Shown: in pieces, positions 1 to 7,669 of the stretch
Position numbering within the stretch: position 1 is the first letter of the stretch
Layout of the letters: each line of letters opens with the position of its first letter
Assembly: GCA_026002695.1 (NCBI GenBank)
Contig: BOCB01000018.1
Location: 1 to 27,513 of the forward strand
Reading direction: 5' to 3'
From: Synergistales bacterium
Lineage (GTDB): Bacteria > Synergistota > Synergistia > Synergistales > Synergistaceae
Length of the DNA: 27,513 nt
Position numbers and translations under genes: made by a program
The notes under the pieces: model-generated
Database searches by the model: none
What the model saw: the letters and a program-made list of their open reading frames with translations, nothing else
What the model was told of the DNA's origin: nothing

Positions 1-58
1 CCGTCAAGGCGAGTGACGCCGCGAACAGGAGATCGGCGATATGAAAACGAAGCTTCAT
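1..58 (-). CDS. ABC transporter permease, NitT/TauT type (5' end only)
   Basis: Only the first 19 codons are inside the window, reading M-K-L-R-F-H-I-A-D-L-L-F and then a hydrophobic stretch typical of a first membrane segment. The ATG lies 2 bp beyond the stop codon of the ATPase gene, so the two are almost certainly co-transcribed. In this transporter class the inner-membrane permease sits next to the binding protein and ATPase genes; both are present upstream. The permease identity is inferred from that context, because 19 residues carry no diagnostic motif. The rest of the gene is off the left edge. Confidence 0.6.
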   Translation of the reverse strand, partial: MKLRFHIADLLFAASLALT

Positions 59-60
59 GT

Positions 61-867
61 TCAGATAAACATCTCCTTGCCGTCGGTCTCGCGCGTTATG
101 TCCTCGTAGAATAAGCTCACTATCCTGTTGCGGATGGAACCGTAGACTCCGTCGCCGTTCAGGGATTTTCCGTCCCTCGGGCGGCTGAACGGTACCGTTA
201 TCTCGTCCCTCACCCTTCCGGGGCGCGAGGCCATCACGATTATTCTGTCGGAGAGCAGTATCGCCTCGTCTATATCATGTGTGACGAACAGAACTGTCTT
301 CTTCTCGCCCTTGCCCTCCCAGAGGCGCAGCAGAAGACTCTGCAAGTCCGCCCTGTTCTTCGAGTCGAGCGCGCCGAACGGCTCGTCCATGAGCAATATC
401 GCGGAGTCCATGGCAAGCGCGCGCGCTATCGACACGCGCTGCTGCATCCCGCCGGAGAGCTCGCTTGGGAACTTGTCGGCGAAATCAGGCAGGCCGACCA
501 AGTTGATGTACTCAGCGGCGATCGACGAGACGTCTCTCCTGCTCTTGTCGGGGAACGCCTGTTTTATGGCGAGCTCTATGTTTTTGCGCGCGCTCATCCA
601 GGGAAAGAGGGAATAATGCTGGAAGACAACGCTTCTGTCGAGCGCCGTGCCGGATACTGGCTCGCCGCCTATCAGGACATTGCCCTCAGACGGCGAGCCG
701 AGTCCGGCGAACAGGCTCAGGATGGTGCTCTTGCCGCAGCCGCTCGGTCCGAGAATGCTGACAAACGTTCCCTTCTCGATGACAAAGCTCACGTCCTTCA
801 GGGCGGTGAAGCTGTCCTCCCCCTCGCTGTAAATGACGCTGACGTTTTCCGCGGCCAGTTTGCTCAA
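61..867 (-). CDS. ABC transporter ATP-binding protein, NitT/TauT (SsuB/TauB-like) family
   Basis: This is the cytoplasmic ATPase that powers import of a small anion-like solute. All nucleotide-binding motifs are intact in its 268 residues: Walker A GPSGCGKST at 40-48, Q-loop glutamine at 83 (VFQHYSLFPW), signature LSGGMQQR at 137-144, Walker B ILLMDEP at 157-163 and the switch histidine at 197 (VTHDID). The FQHYSLFPW Q-loop style and the length are typical of the nitrate/sulfonate/taurine subfamily. The start is a TTG at 867, preceded by AAGGAAG with 7 nt spacing; no ATG is better placed. It follows the binding-protein gene by 47 bp and runs into the permease 2 bp later. The substrate cannot be read from the ATPase; the methyltransferase genes upstream suggest something other than plain sulfonate. 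Confidence 0.9.
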   Translation of the reverse strand: MSKLAAENVSVIYSEGEDSFTALKDVSFVIEKGTFVSILGPSGCGKSTILSLFAGLGSPSEGNVLIGGEPVSGTALDRSVVFQHYSLFPWMSARKNIELAIKQAFPDKSRRDVSSIAAEYINLVGLPDFADKFPSELSGGMQQRVSIARALAMDSAILLMDEPFGALDSKNRADLQSLLLRLWEGKGEKKTVLFVTHDIDEAILLSDRIIVMASRPGRVRDEITVPFSRPRDGKSLNGDGVYGSIRNRIVSLFYEDITRETDGKEMFI

Positions 868-914
868 TATCGTGCTTCCTTATATATCCACCAATATATC
901 CGCGAGCCGCTTTT

Positions 915-1955
915 CTAACGCACGAAAGCGTTTTTCAGTTCCTTGTAGTTCGCGTTGTTCGGGCTCTGTTTGAGTTTCGCGTCGAGTGCCTTCCGGAACA
1001 GCTCGGTATTGACGTGCTTCTTTATGTCAAGATCCGACGTTATGTACTTCGCGTCCTTCATGGCGTCCCAGAGCTTCGCCACGTTATCTACAGCCGGGTC
1101 GGGGCTGCTGCTGATGTGAGGCCCGTAAGTTTCGGCCTTCAGGATGTCGGGCTTGATGTTCACGTATTTGGCAAGTATCACGAGGGACTCGTCGTGGTTT
1201 GTCTTGTAGAAATCATACGCCCTGATTAGCGCGGCCAGGAAGCTCTCGTAGGATTTCGGATCGGCCTTGAGCCTCGCGCCCGTAGCTATCTGGCGGCAGC
1301 AGGGGTGGTTTTTCATGCCCGGGTATTCGCCGCTGTAGCGGACTATTGCGAGTCCCTGATCCTCGGCCATTTTGCGGAACGGAGTCCACACAACGCCCGC
1401 GTCCGCCGCGCCCTTCTTGACGGCTTCGAGGACGGCTGCCGGCGACTCCATTTCATTTATCGTAACGTCTTTTTTCCAGTCGATACCCGCGCCCTCAAGA
1501 GCGCCCCGCAGAATAATATCGCCCGTGGCGAGCCTTACCGTCGCCACTGTCTTGCCCTTGAAGTTCTTTATGTCCTTCAGCGCCTGCGCGTTTTCGGGCT
1601 TCGATATGACGGCGTGTCCCTCGGTCATCTGCCCGCCGAATATGACGACGTCGTTGCCCTTTTCGATGAACGTGAAGGGCGGCGCGGTACCGAAGGACCC
1701 GGCGTCCAATTTGCCGGCTATAACGGCGTTGATGCCCTCTCCCGAGTTTGTGAACAGAGCCAAGTTGACGTCAAGCCCCTCGTCCGCGAAGTAGCCCTTC
1801 TCCTTGGCGATAAAATACAGTATGTGTCCTGTGGACGCCAAATATCCGACATTGAACTTCGTCAGCTTCTCAGCCGCGGCGGAGCTGTCGGGACGAGCGC
1901 CCGACAATGCGGCGCTCAGAATTAAAATCAAACTAAAAGCCAGTATCCTTCTCAT
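915..1955 (-). CDS. ABC transporter substrate-binding protein, NMT1/SsuA-like
   Basis: This is an exported solute receptor for the adjacent importer. It opens with a charged Met-Arg-Arg followed by about 15 hydrophobic residues and a small-residue cleavage region (signal peptide, about 25-30 residues). No lipobox cysteine is seen, so it is probably a free periplasmic protein, which fits a diderm cell. The mature part has the periplasmic-binding fold pattern of the SsuA/NMT1 family: NVGYLASTGHILYFIAKEKG near the N-terminus, then GKLDAGSFGTAPPF, then FKGKTVATVRLATGDIILRG. An open frame allows an ATG 9 bp upstream (1964), but GGAGGA touches that codon directly, whereas it lies 9 nt from the ATG at 1955, so I chose 1955 (346 residues). 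NHPCCRQ is an unusual adjacent-cysteine motif that could lie near the ligand pocket. The ligand is unknown. Confidence 0.87.
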   Translation of the reverse strand: MRRILAFSLILILSAALSGARPDSSAAAEKLTKFNVGYLASTGHILYFIAKEKGYFADEGLDVNLALFTNSGEGINAVIAGKLDAGSFGTAPPFTFIEKGNDVVIFGGQMTEGHAVISKPENAQALKDIKNFKGKTVATVRLATGDIILRGALEGAGIDWKKDVTINEMESPAAVLEAVKKGAADAGVVWTPFRKMAEDQGLAIVRYSGEYPGMKNHPCCRQIATGARLKADPKSYESFLAALIRAYDFYKTNHDESLVILAKYVNIKPDILKAETYGPHISSSPDPAVDNVAKLWDAMKDAKYITSDLDIKKHVNTELFRKALDAKLKQSPNNANYKELKNAFVR

Positions 1956-2005
1956 CAATACCATTCCTCCAGAGTGTGTCCTAAAAAAACAAAACCGATT
2001 TCGCC

Positions 2006-2033
2006 TGTAGGGGCGGCCGCCCCCGACCGCCCG
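2006..2033. repeat. GC-rich palindromic repeat (family 2), copy 1
   Basis: The core GGGGCGGCCGCCCC at 2010-2023 is a perfect 14-bp palindrome preceded by TGTA and followed by a second CCGACCGCCCG arm. It lies in the 111-bp gap between the methyltransferase and binding-protein genes. Read on the minus strand it is followed, about 15 nt later, by a TTTTGTTTTTTT tract, so it could attenuate transcription inside the operon. Related sequences are at 4124, 7697, 14836 and 20123. Confidence 0.75.
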
Positions 2034-2066
2034 CTCATAATCGCCCGGTAGTCTTTCTTTCGCCGA

Positions 2067-3131
2067 TCACCCTCTCCCTGTATTTACCGGCCAGCCTATT
2101 TCGCGGACGGCGTTCAGCATGGCGCGGATATTTTCAAAGGGCGTCTCCGTAGGAAGACTGCACCCCGACGCCACTACCAGTCCTTTCGGCGAATCGTGCG
2201 CCTCCGTCACGCAACGGCGCACCGCCTGATTTACGTCGGCCTGCGTTCCCTCGAGCATTATTTCAGACGGCCGCACGTTTCCCATGAGCCTTACCCTGTC
2301 CCCGACCGCGCGTTTTGCGTCCGCAAGCGAGGCTTCGTTGTCAATGCTCAGGCAGTCCGCTCCCGCGTCCGCCATCAAGTCCCATATCTTGGAGGTATTC
2401 CCGCAGATATGAAGGGTAACGCCCTTTCCGCGTCCGTGTATGTAATCTATGAGTTTTTTCAGATACGGAAAGGAGAACGTCTGAAACTGTTTCCTGCTTA
2501 TGACCGTGCCCGACGACATCGGATCGGTCAGGCTCGGCGTGCAGCCAATGTCTATTATCGCCTTCGCGTAGTTAAGGCAGCTCTCCAAGGCCACGGAGCA
2601 GAGTTCGTGAACTGCTTCCGGCGACGTTATGATGCCTCGCGCCAGCCTCTCCGCGCCTATCAGAAATGACGACGTGGTAAACGGCCCTGTCAGCGCCCCG
2701 GTTACGGGTACCTCATCGCCGACTTCATCCAGCGCTATCTTCATGGCCTCGAGAAACTGCGGCAGGTTTCCGTCCTTTTGCGGGTCAGCCGGTTTGAGCG
2801 AGGCGATGTCCTTTTCGTCGTTTATCGCGGGTGAGTCGAGGTACGCGGTCTCGTCGTCGGGATAAAAGACCGCGGCCCCCATCGCCTCCGCGATAGTGTA
2901 GAGATCGGTGAATATTCTGATGTTGTCATAGCCGAACATCCGATACGCGGCAACCTGCGCGCGCGCCACGAGTTTGCCGTTGCCCTTGAACTCGCCGACG
3001 CGCGCCCCTATGACGCGGGCGGCGGTATTCCCGACTATCGGAACGCACGGCAGCCTGTCAACGGCCTCCTCTTTTGCGTAAGCCCTGAGCCTTTCGTTGG
3101 GCTTTAATTTATCCCGCAGTGGTTCGCTCAT
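2067..3131 (-). CDS. UroD-like corrinoid methyltransferase (MtaA/MtbA/CmuA family)
   Basis: This is a TIM-barrel protein of the uroporphyrinogen decarboxylase superfamily, belonging to the methyltransferase branch and not the haem-pathway branch. The branch assignment rests on the zinc-ligand pattern H243-I-C245 (TLHICGNTSKIWDLM) with a distal cysteine at 326 (VASGCSLP), as in MtaA/MtbA, where zinc activates the acceptor thiol (numbering from the upstream GTG). A LMGNVRP segment and GALTGPFTTSSFLIG match the barrel. The family moves methyl groups between a methyl-cobalamin protein and a thiol such as coenzyme M; in bacteria the acceptor is often unknown or tetrahydrofolate-linked. The start is the ATG at 3131, with GGAGG 6 nt upstream; a GTG 6 bp earlier would overlap that site. 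It lies 12 bp after the corrinoid-protein gene, its expected partner. Confidence 0.87.
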   Translation of the reverse strand: MSEPLRDKLKPNERLRAYAKEEAVDRLPCVPIVGNTAARVIGARVGEFKGNGKLVARAQVAAYRMFGYDNIRIFTDLYTIAEAMGAAVFYPDDETAYLDSPAINDEKDIASLKPADPQKDGNLPQFLEAMKIALDEVGDEVPVTGALTGPFTTSSFLIGAERLARGIITSPEAVHELCSVALESCLNYAKAIIDIGCTPSLTDPMSSGTVISRKQFQTFSFPYLKKLIDYIHGRGKGVTLHICGNTSKIWDLMADAGADCLSIDNEASLADAKRAVGDRVRLMGNVRPSEIMLEGTQADVNQAVRRCVTEAHDSPKGLVVASGCSLPTETPFENIRAMLNAVREIGWPVNTGRG

Positions 3132-3143
3132 AATCACCCTCCG

Positions 3144-3806
3144 TCAAACGGCTATCGCCGCAGGTTCGTATATGGCCTTGACGAGGCGCACTGCGTCCGC
3201 CGCGTTTTTGGCGTAACCGTCCGCGCCGATCTTGTCCGCGAACGACTGCGATATAGGCCCGCCGCCGACGATTACCTTGAAGCGCTCACGCTCCCCCCGT
3301 CCTTTAAGCAGCTCAACGACCTGTGCCATACCCTTCATAGTGGTGGTCATGAGCGTGGATATGCCTATCACGTCCGCGCCGCTCTCGGCGGCTTTTTCCA
3401 CGAAGACCGGCGGCGGTATGTCGCGCCCGAGGTCAAGCACCTCGAAGCCGGCTGATTCGAGCATTATCTTCACGAGGTTTTTTCCTATGTCGTGAGTGTC
3501 GCCCTGTATAACTCCGATTACGACCTTGTGTTTTTCCGTCGCGCCGCTGGTCTTGATGTGCGGGCGCAGTATGTCGATACCGGCGTACATGGCGTCGGAG
3601 CACACCAACAATTCCGGAATGAAGTACTCCTCATCCTCGAAGAGCGTCCCCGCTCGTTCCATTCCGTCCGCCAAGCCCTTGTCTATCGCCTCGTAAGCGT
3701 CAAATCCATTGGCTATAACTTCCCTGGAAAGCTCTCCGGCGGCGTCGATCTCCATCTCGACGACAGCGTCGGAGAGCTTTCTGTATAAGTCAGAATTGTC
3801 CGGCAT
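3144..3806 (-). CDS. Corrinoid (cobalamin-binding) methyl-carrier protein, MtbC/MttC-like
   Basis: This two-domain protein of about 220 residues carries the methyl group on cobalamin. An N-terminal four-helix cap (roughly 10-90: LSDAVVEMEIDAAGELSREV and MERAGTLFEDEEYFIPELL) is followed by the Rossmann-like B12 domain. The DxHxxG motif is intact as GDTHDIGKN, with the lower-ligand histidine at 108 counting from the first ATG (3815), and GISTLM and VGGGP complete the cobalamin site. Three in-frame ATGs occur close together at 3815, 3812 and 3806. GGAAGGG abuts the first and lies 9 nt from the third, which also matches where homologues usually begin, so 3806 is preferred with moderate certainty. 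It is the first gene after a consensus promoter and is followed by its partner methyltransferase. Confidence 0.9.
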   Translation of the reverse strand: MPDNSDLYRKLSDAVVEMEIDAAGELSREVIANGFDAYEAIDKGLADGMERAGTLFEDEEYFIPELLVCSDAMYAGIDILRPHIKTSGATEKHKVVIGVIQGDTHDIGKNLVKIMLESAGFEVLDLGRDIPPPVFVEKAAESGADVIGISTLMTTTMKGMAQVVELLKGRGERERFKVIVGGGPISQSFADKIGADGYAKNAADAVRLVKAIYEPAAIAV

Positions 3807-3882
3807 AACCATCATCCCTTCCTTAAAATTACGCGCGCAAATATTTATAACACATAATTCATATTATAATCATATGTTTATA

Positions 3883-3910
3883 ATTATACTTAGCCTGATG
3901 TTTTTGTCAA
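3883..3910 (-). promoter_or_regulatory. Sigma70-type promoter of the corrinoid/ABC operon
   Basis: On the minus strand a perfect TTGACA (3905-3910) and a perfect TATAAT (3883-3888) are separated by 16 nt. Transcription should start near 3876, giving a leader of about 60-70 nt that is very AT-rich and contains a second TATAAT (3863-3868), the palindrome ATTATAAT and CATATG. Such a strong core suggests that control comes from a repressor binding in the AT-rich leader, but no operator can be named. Confidence 0.8.
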
Positions 3911-4038
3911 GGATGCGGTTGCCTCTGCGGCAAACCCGCGCTTAACAATCCCGCCGCGCCGCCCGCGAGGATCATGGCAAACGCGCCGAAGCCCGCGCCG
4001 CAGCCGCCGCTGCCATAATTATTCAGTTTGTCGCCTAT
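3907..4038 (-). pseudogene. Gene remnant encoding a Synerg-CTERM-like C-terminal tail
   Basis: A 43-codon open stretch on the minus strand has no usable start codon and is bounded upstream by an in-frame TAA. It contains N-Y-G-S-G-G-C-G-A-G-F-G-A-F-A-M-I-L, a run of small and hydrophobic residues, and a basic tail ending L-P-Q-R-Q-P-H-P. The order Ser-Gly-Gly-Cys-x-Ala-Gly-Phe, then a hydrophobic helix, then basic residues is how I remember the Synerg-CTERM protein-sorting domain of Synergistota surface proteins. Its TGA overlaps the -35 box of the corrinoid operon promoter. The body of the gene is missing, so this looks like the leftover 3' end of a deleted exported protein. The family assignment is from memory. 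Confidence 0.5.
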
Positions 4039-4093
4039 TTAATTTGCCAACATCCCCTGCGCCGGCAGCGCAAGTTTTTATGTCCGTATGATG

Positions 4094-4099
4094 TATAAT
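4094..4099 (+). promoter_or_regulatory. Candidate -10 element for gltX-tgt-tsaC
   Basis: A perfect TATAAT lies 67 bp before the gltX start codon. No good -35 hexamer is found 16-18 nt upstream, so the promoter is tentative. A transcript starting near 4106 would carry the inverted repeat at 4124-4144 in its leader. Confidence 0.35.
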
Positions 4100-4123
4100 T
4101 TCATATGAGATGGGCGAAACAGA

Positions 4124-4148
4124 GGGCGAGTTTCAAACTCGCCCCTAC
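4124..4148. repeat. GC-rich palindromic repeat (family 2), copy 2, in the gltX leader
   Basis: GGGCGAGTTT and AAACTCGCCC (4124-4144) form a perfect 10-bp stem around a single C, followed by CTAC. It ends only a few bases before the AGGAGG ribosome-binding site of gltX (4153-4158). In the mRNA it would form a stable hairpin next to the initiation region, so it may affect translation or protect the 5' end. Confidence 0.75.
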
Positions 4149-4166
4149 TATCAGGAGGTCATAGCG

Positions 4167-5510
4167 ATGTCAGATAAGGTTAGGGTACGTTTCGCGCCGA
4201 GTCCTACCGGGGCGTTGCATATAGGGGGAGCGCACACCGCGCTCTTTAATTGGCTTTGGGCGCGTCACCGCGGAGGAACATTCATACTCCGCATAGAGGA
4301 CACGGACAGCGAGCGCTCCACGCAGGAGTACGAGCGCACGATCATGGACGGCATGAACTGGCTCGGGCTCGACTGGGACGAGGGCCCCGACAAGGGCGGG
4401 GGCTTCGGGCCGTACAGGCAGTCCGAGCGCATGGATCTATATAAAAAATACGCGGACGAGCTCTTGGAGAAGGGGCTTGCCTACAAGGAGGGCGAGGCCG
4501 TCCTCTTCCGTGTGCCGCGCGGCATTGAGCTCACGCTCGACGATACGATATACGGCTCCATAAAAATTCAGAGCGAGAAGGCGTCTGTCAACACGGACGG
4601 CTCGGTTAAGGACATAGTCATCATCAAGAGCGACGGGATGCCCACTTACAACTACGCCGTCGTCGTCGACGATCACACGATGGATATAACCTGCGTGATA
4701 AGGGGCGAGGATCACATCGCCAACACGTCGAAGCAGATGCTCATATACAGGGCGCTCGGCTGGGAGGCGCCGGAGTTCGCGCACCTTCCGATGGTGCTCG
4801 GCAAGGACAAAAAGAAGCTCTCGAAACGTCACGGCGCGACGAGCGTGTTCGAGTACAGCGACATGGGCTACCTTCCCGACGGCGTATTTAACTTTTTAGC
4901 GCTCCTCGGCTGGGGGCCGGGCGGGGGCGACGAGGTGTTCAGCCGCTCGGACGGAGTGAGGATGTTCGAGCTCTCGAAGGTGACGAAAAAAGCCGCCGTC
5001 TTCGACATGGACAAGCTGAACTTCATAAATCAGGAGCACTTGAAGAGAATGAGCCCGGACGCGCGCCTCGCCGCAGTAAAGCCGTTCTGGGAAGCTCTCG
5101 GCCTTCCGGCGGACAGTCACGGCGTTAAGTATTTGGAGGACTCGCTGACGCTTATGGGCGGGCGCGGACGGACGACAAAGGAGCTCGCCGAGTACAGCGA
5201 CTACTTCCTGGACTTTGAACCCGTGCGCCTGAGGTACGACGCGAGCGAGATCGCGCCTGAGCTGCTTCCTAAGCTCAATAAATTTTACGCCGAGATGATA
5301 AGGCTGCCCGAATGGGCCGCCGCCGGTATGGAGGCATTCGCCCGCAAATGGTGCGAAAAAAACGGCACGCCGCTCAAAGAAGTTGCCCTCCCCATGAGAT
5401 GGGCGCTCACGGGCAGAAAAGTCAGCCCCGGCGTCTTTGAGGTCGCCGAGCTCCTCGGCCGCGAGGAATGCGCAAAACGGCTGGAATATTATAAATTTCT
5501 GAATGTTTGA
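4167..5510 (+). CDS. gltX: Glutamate--tRNA ligase
   Basis: A class I aminoacyl-tRNA synthetase that charges tRNA-Glu. The ATP-binding HIGH-type motif is at 18-21 (APSPTGALHIGGAHTALF) and the KMSKS-type motif reads KLSKR at 217-221. RIEDTD and GEDHIANT are hallmark GluRS segments, and the helical anticodon-binding region fills the C-terminal third. The start is the ATG at 4167, 8 nt after AGGAGG; the frame stays open to an ATG at 4110, but that extension runs through a repeat hairpin and does not resemble GluRS. At 447 residues it is shorter than the usual 465-500: between AYK and FRVPRG the segment that commonly holds a CYC...C zinc-binding insertion is reduced to a few residues. The stop overlaps the tgt start by 8 bp. 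Confidence 0.95.
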   Translation: MSDKVRVRFAPSPTGALHIGGAHTALFNWLWARHRGGTFILRIEDTDSERSTQEYERTIMDGMNWLGLDWDEGPDKGGGFGPYRQSERMDLYKKYADELLEKGLAYKEGEAVLFRVPRGIELTLDDTIYGSIKIQSEKASVNTDGSVKDIVIIKSDGMPTYNYAVVVDDHTMDITCVIRGEDHIANTSKQMLIYRALGWEAPEFAHLPMVLGKDKKKLSKRHGATSVFEYSDMGYLPDGVFNFLALLGWGPGGGDEVFSRSDGVRMFELSKVTKKAAVFDMDKLNFINQEHLKRMSPDARLAAVKPFWEALGLPADSHGVKYLEDSLTLMGGRGRTTKELAEYSDYFLDFEPVRLRYDASEIAPELLPKLNKFYAEMIRLPEWAAAGMEAFARKWCEKNGTPLKEVALPMRWALTGRKVSPGVFEVAELLGREECAKRLEYYKFLNV

Positions 5511-6639
5511 ATTTAATCTGCTTGCCGAGTGCGGCGGAGCGCGCGCCGGGGAGTTTGTAACGCCTCACGGTGTTATCGAGACGCCGGTCTTTATGCCTGT
5601 GGGGACGCAGGCGGCGGTGAAGGCGATGTCGCCGGACGAGCTCGCCGAAATCGGCGCACATGTGATACTCGGCAACACGTATCATTTATATTTGCGGCCC
5701 GGGGCGGGTATTGTGGCGGAGGCCGGAGGGCTGCACAAGTTCATGGGCTGGTCCAAAGCTATCCTGACGGACAGCGGGGGGTTTCAGGTTTTCTCGCTCG
5801 CCGCGCTTCGCAAGGTGACGGACGACGGGGTGGAGTTCCGCTCGCACGTCGACGGGAGCGCGCATTTTATGACGCCGGAGCTTTCGATAGACGTTCAGGA
5901 GAAGCTCGGCTCCGATATAGCGATGTGCTTTGACGAATGCGTGAAGCTCCCGGCGGAGGAGGCCGCGTCGCGCTCGGCGGTGGAGCGAACCCTCAAATGG
6001 GCGCAAAGATGCAGAGAGCGCCACAGCCGCGCGGATCAGGCGCTGTTCGGGATAGCGCAGGGGGCTCTCTTCGATGGGCAGCGCGTGGAATGCGCGCGCC
6101 GGTTAATCGAGATTGGCTTCGAGGGGTACGCGATAGGCGGCCTCTCGGTCGGCGAGAGCGCGGACGAGATGTATCACACGCTCGATATTTTGGAGCCGGA
6201 GCTGCCGAAGGGCAGCCCCCGATACCTGATGGGCGTCGGTATGCCGGACAATATCATCGAGGCCGTCTCGCGCGGGGTGGACATGTTCGACTGCGTGCTC
6301 CCGACGCGCAACGGGCGCAACGGCACGCTCTTCACGAGCGAGGGGAGCGTTAACATAAAGAACGCGGCTTACGAAAGGGACTTTTCGCCGATAGATGCGG
6401 CGTGCGAATGTTACGCCTGCCGCAATTTCAGCAGGGCGTATATCAGGCACCTGCACAAGGCCGGGGAAATCCTCGCCTCCCGCCTCTGCACATGGCATAA
6501 TCTGCATTTCCTCATAAACCTGACCAAACGCGCCAGAGCCGCGATAATCGACGGAACGTTCCGCGATTTCCGCGCGCGCTTTTTAAGCTCGTGGCACAGG
6601 AACGGCGCGGACGATGTATATATACCCGGCGACGCCTGA
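5503..6639 (+). CDS. tgt: tRNA-guanine transglycosylase (queuosine pathway)
   Basis: It exchanges guanine-34 of GUN-anticodon tRNAs for the queuosine precursor preQ1; the Asn tRNA at 25942 carries such a GTT anticodon. The 378 residues show a complete active site: D90 in TDSGGFQVFSL, the nucleophile D263 in MFDCVLPTRNGRNG, and the zinc site C301, C303, C306 with H332 (CECYACR...CTWHNLHF). The substrate loop reads GIAQGALF, close to the usual GIVQGG. It overlaps the end of gltX by 8 bp, implying translational coupling, and its own end overlaps the next gene by 26 bp. No queuosine synthesis genes are in the window, so precursor supply cannot be judged. Confidence 0.95.
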   Translation: MFEFNLLAECGGARAGEFVTPHGVIETPVFMPVGTQAAVKAMSPDELAEIGAHVILGNTYHLYLRPGAGIVAEAGGLHKFMGWSKAILTDSGGFQVFSLAALRKVTDDGVEFRSHVDGSAHFMTPELSIDVQEKLGSDIAMCFDECVKLPAEEAASRSAVERTLKWAQRCRERHSRADQALFGIAQGALFDGQRVECARRLIEIGFEGYAIGGLSVGESADEMYHTLDILEPELPKGSPRYLMGVGMPDNIIEAVSRGVDMFDCVLPTRNGRNGTLFTSEGSVNIKNAAYERDFSPIDAACECYACRNFSRAYIRHLHKAGEILASRLCTWHNLHFLINLTKRARAAIIDGTFRDFRARFLSSWHRNGADDVYIPGDA

Positions 6640-7570
6640 GTCGGTACGCGAGGCCGCCCGCATAATCAAGGGCGGCGGGCTCGTCGCCTTTCCGACGGAG
6701 ACGGTCTACGGGCTTGGGGCGAACGCGCTCTCGCCTCGCGCCGTCGCAAAAATATTCGCGGCGAAGGGACGCCCGCAGGACAACCCCCTCATATTGCACG
6801 TTAGAGGCATAGAGGAAGCGGCGCGCTTTGCCGAGGTGAGCCCTCTCGCCGAAAAACTCGCGCGCGCCTTCTGGCCGGGGCCTCTCACGATAGTGATGCG
6901 CTCTCTTGATATAGTGCCTCTCGTCACGAGAGCGGGGCTTGCCACCGTGGCGGTAAGAGCCCCGCGCAACGACACAGCCTCTGCCCTGATAAGGGAGGCG
7001 GGTCTGCCGATAGCCGCCCCGTCCGCGAACAGGAGCGGACGCCCAAGCCCTACGACGGCGCGAACCGTGGCCGAGGATCTGGGGGACGCGGTCGATATGA
7101 TAATAGACGGCGGAGAGACGGAGGTCGGCGTCGAATCGACGGTGGCGGACGCGACAGGCGACGGCGTGATAATATTAAGACCGGGCGGCGTAACAAGGGA
7201 GATGCTTTCAGAAGCCGCGCGCGTACTCACCCCCGGCGGCGCGCCTCTCCGCAGATCCCCAGGCACGCGCCACAGGCACTACGCCCCCGCAGTTCCGTTA
7301 TTGCCGCACCGAAGAGGCGATGTATCATCTTTCGCGCCGCTCGGCAGGCGATGGTGTTATATCGGCATGACCGAGCCGCCGGAGGAAGGCGAGCCGCCCC
7401 TCAAAAAAATATTATTTGCCTCGGCGGAGGATTACGCCAAGGGACTGTACTCAACACTGCGCGAGTTGGAGACGCTCTGCGATGTGATAGTGGCCGAGCT
7501 GCCGGAGGGCGGGGCTCTCGGCGAAGCGGTGCGGGACAGATTGAAACGCGCGGCGGGGGAAACTATTTAG
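6614..7570 (+). CDS. L-threonylcarbamoyladenylate synthase, Sua5 type
   Basis: It makes threonylcarbamoyl-AMP from threonine, bicarbonate and ATP, the first step of t6A37 formation in ANN-decoding tRNAs. The YrdC domain occupies about 1-190, with the signature PTETVYGLGANAL at 27-39, KGRPQDNPLI at 51-60 and SANRSGRPSPTTA at 137-149. After the linker GTRHRHYAP a second domain runs to residue 318, so this is the long Sua5 form and not the short TsaC. The ATG lies inside tgt (26-bp overlap) with only a weak AGG upstream, consistent with coupled translation. The three genes gltX, tgt and this one form a unit devoted to tRNA charging and anticodon-loop modification. Nothing appears truncated. Confidence 0.93.
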   Translation: MYIYPATPESVREAARIIKGGGLVAFPTETVYGLGANALSPRAVAKIFAAKGRPQDNPLILHVRGIEEAARFAEVSPLAEKLARAFWPGPLTIVMRSLDIVPLVTRAGLATVAVRAPRNDTASALIREAGLPIAAPSANRSGRPSPTTARTVAEDLGDAVDMIIDGGETEVGVESTVADATGDGVIILRPGGVTREMLSEAARVLTPGGAPLRRSPGTRHRHYAPAVPLLPHRRGDVSSFAPLGRRWCYIGMTEPPEEGEPPLKKILFASAEDYAKGLYSTLRELETLCDVIVAELPEGGALGEAVRDRLKRAAGETI

Positions 7571-7576
7571 GTAAAT

Positions 7577-7615
7577 GCCGATTTATTGTCAGGAGCCTAA
7601 AGGGTAACGATAAAA
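7577..7615 (+). repeat. Dispersed 39-bp intergenic repeat (family 1), copy A
   Basis: This copy begins 7 bp after the tsaC/sua5 stop codon. It has GATTTATTGTC at the left and GGGTAACGATAAAA at the right. TTGTCA (7586-7591) and GATAAA (7609-7614) are 17 nt apart like a promoter, and TTTATTGT/ACGATAAA can pair as RNA. Other copies are at 12954, 14922 (inverted), 19958, 25645 (decayed) and 26074. Confidence 0.85.
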
Positions 7616-7669
7616 AACCTGACCTGCTCTACATCTCAAAACGGCGAAATTCCATTTTGGCTAATTAGT

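Noticed and set aside
4110..4166. Earlier ATG for gltX
   Set aside because: It would translate through the 4124-4148 palindrome and lacks a ribosome-binding site; the ATG at 4167 has AGGAGG and the family N-terminus.
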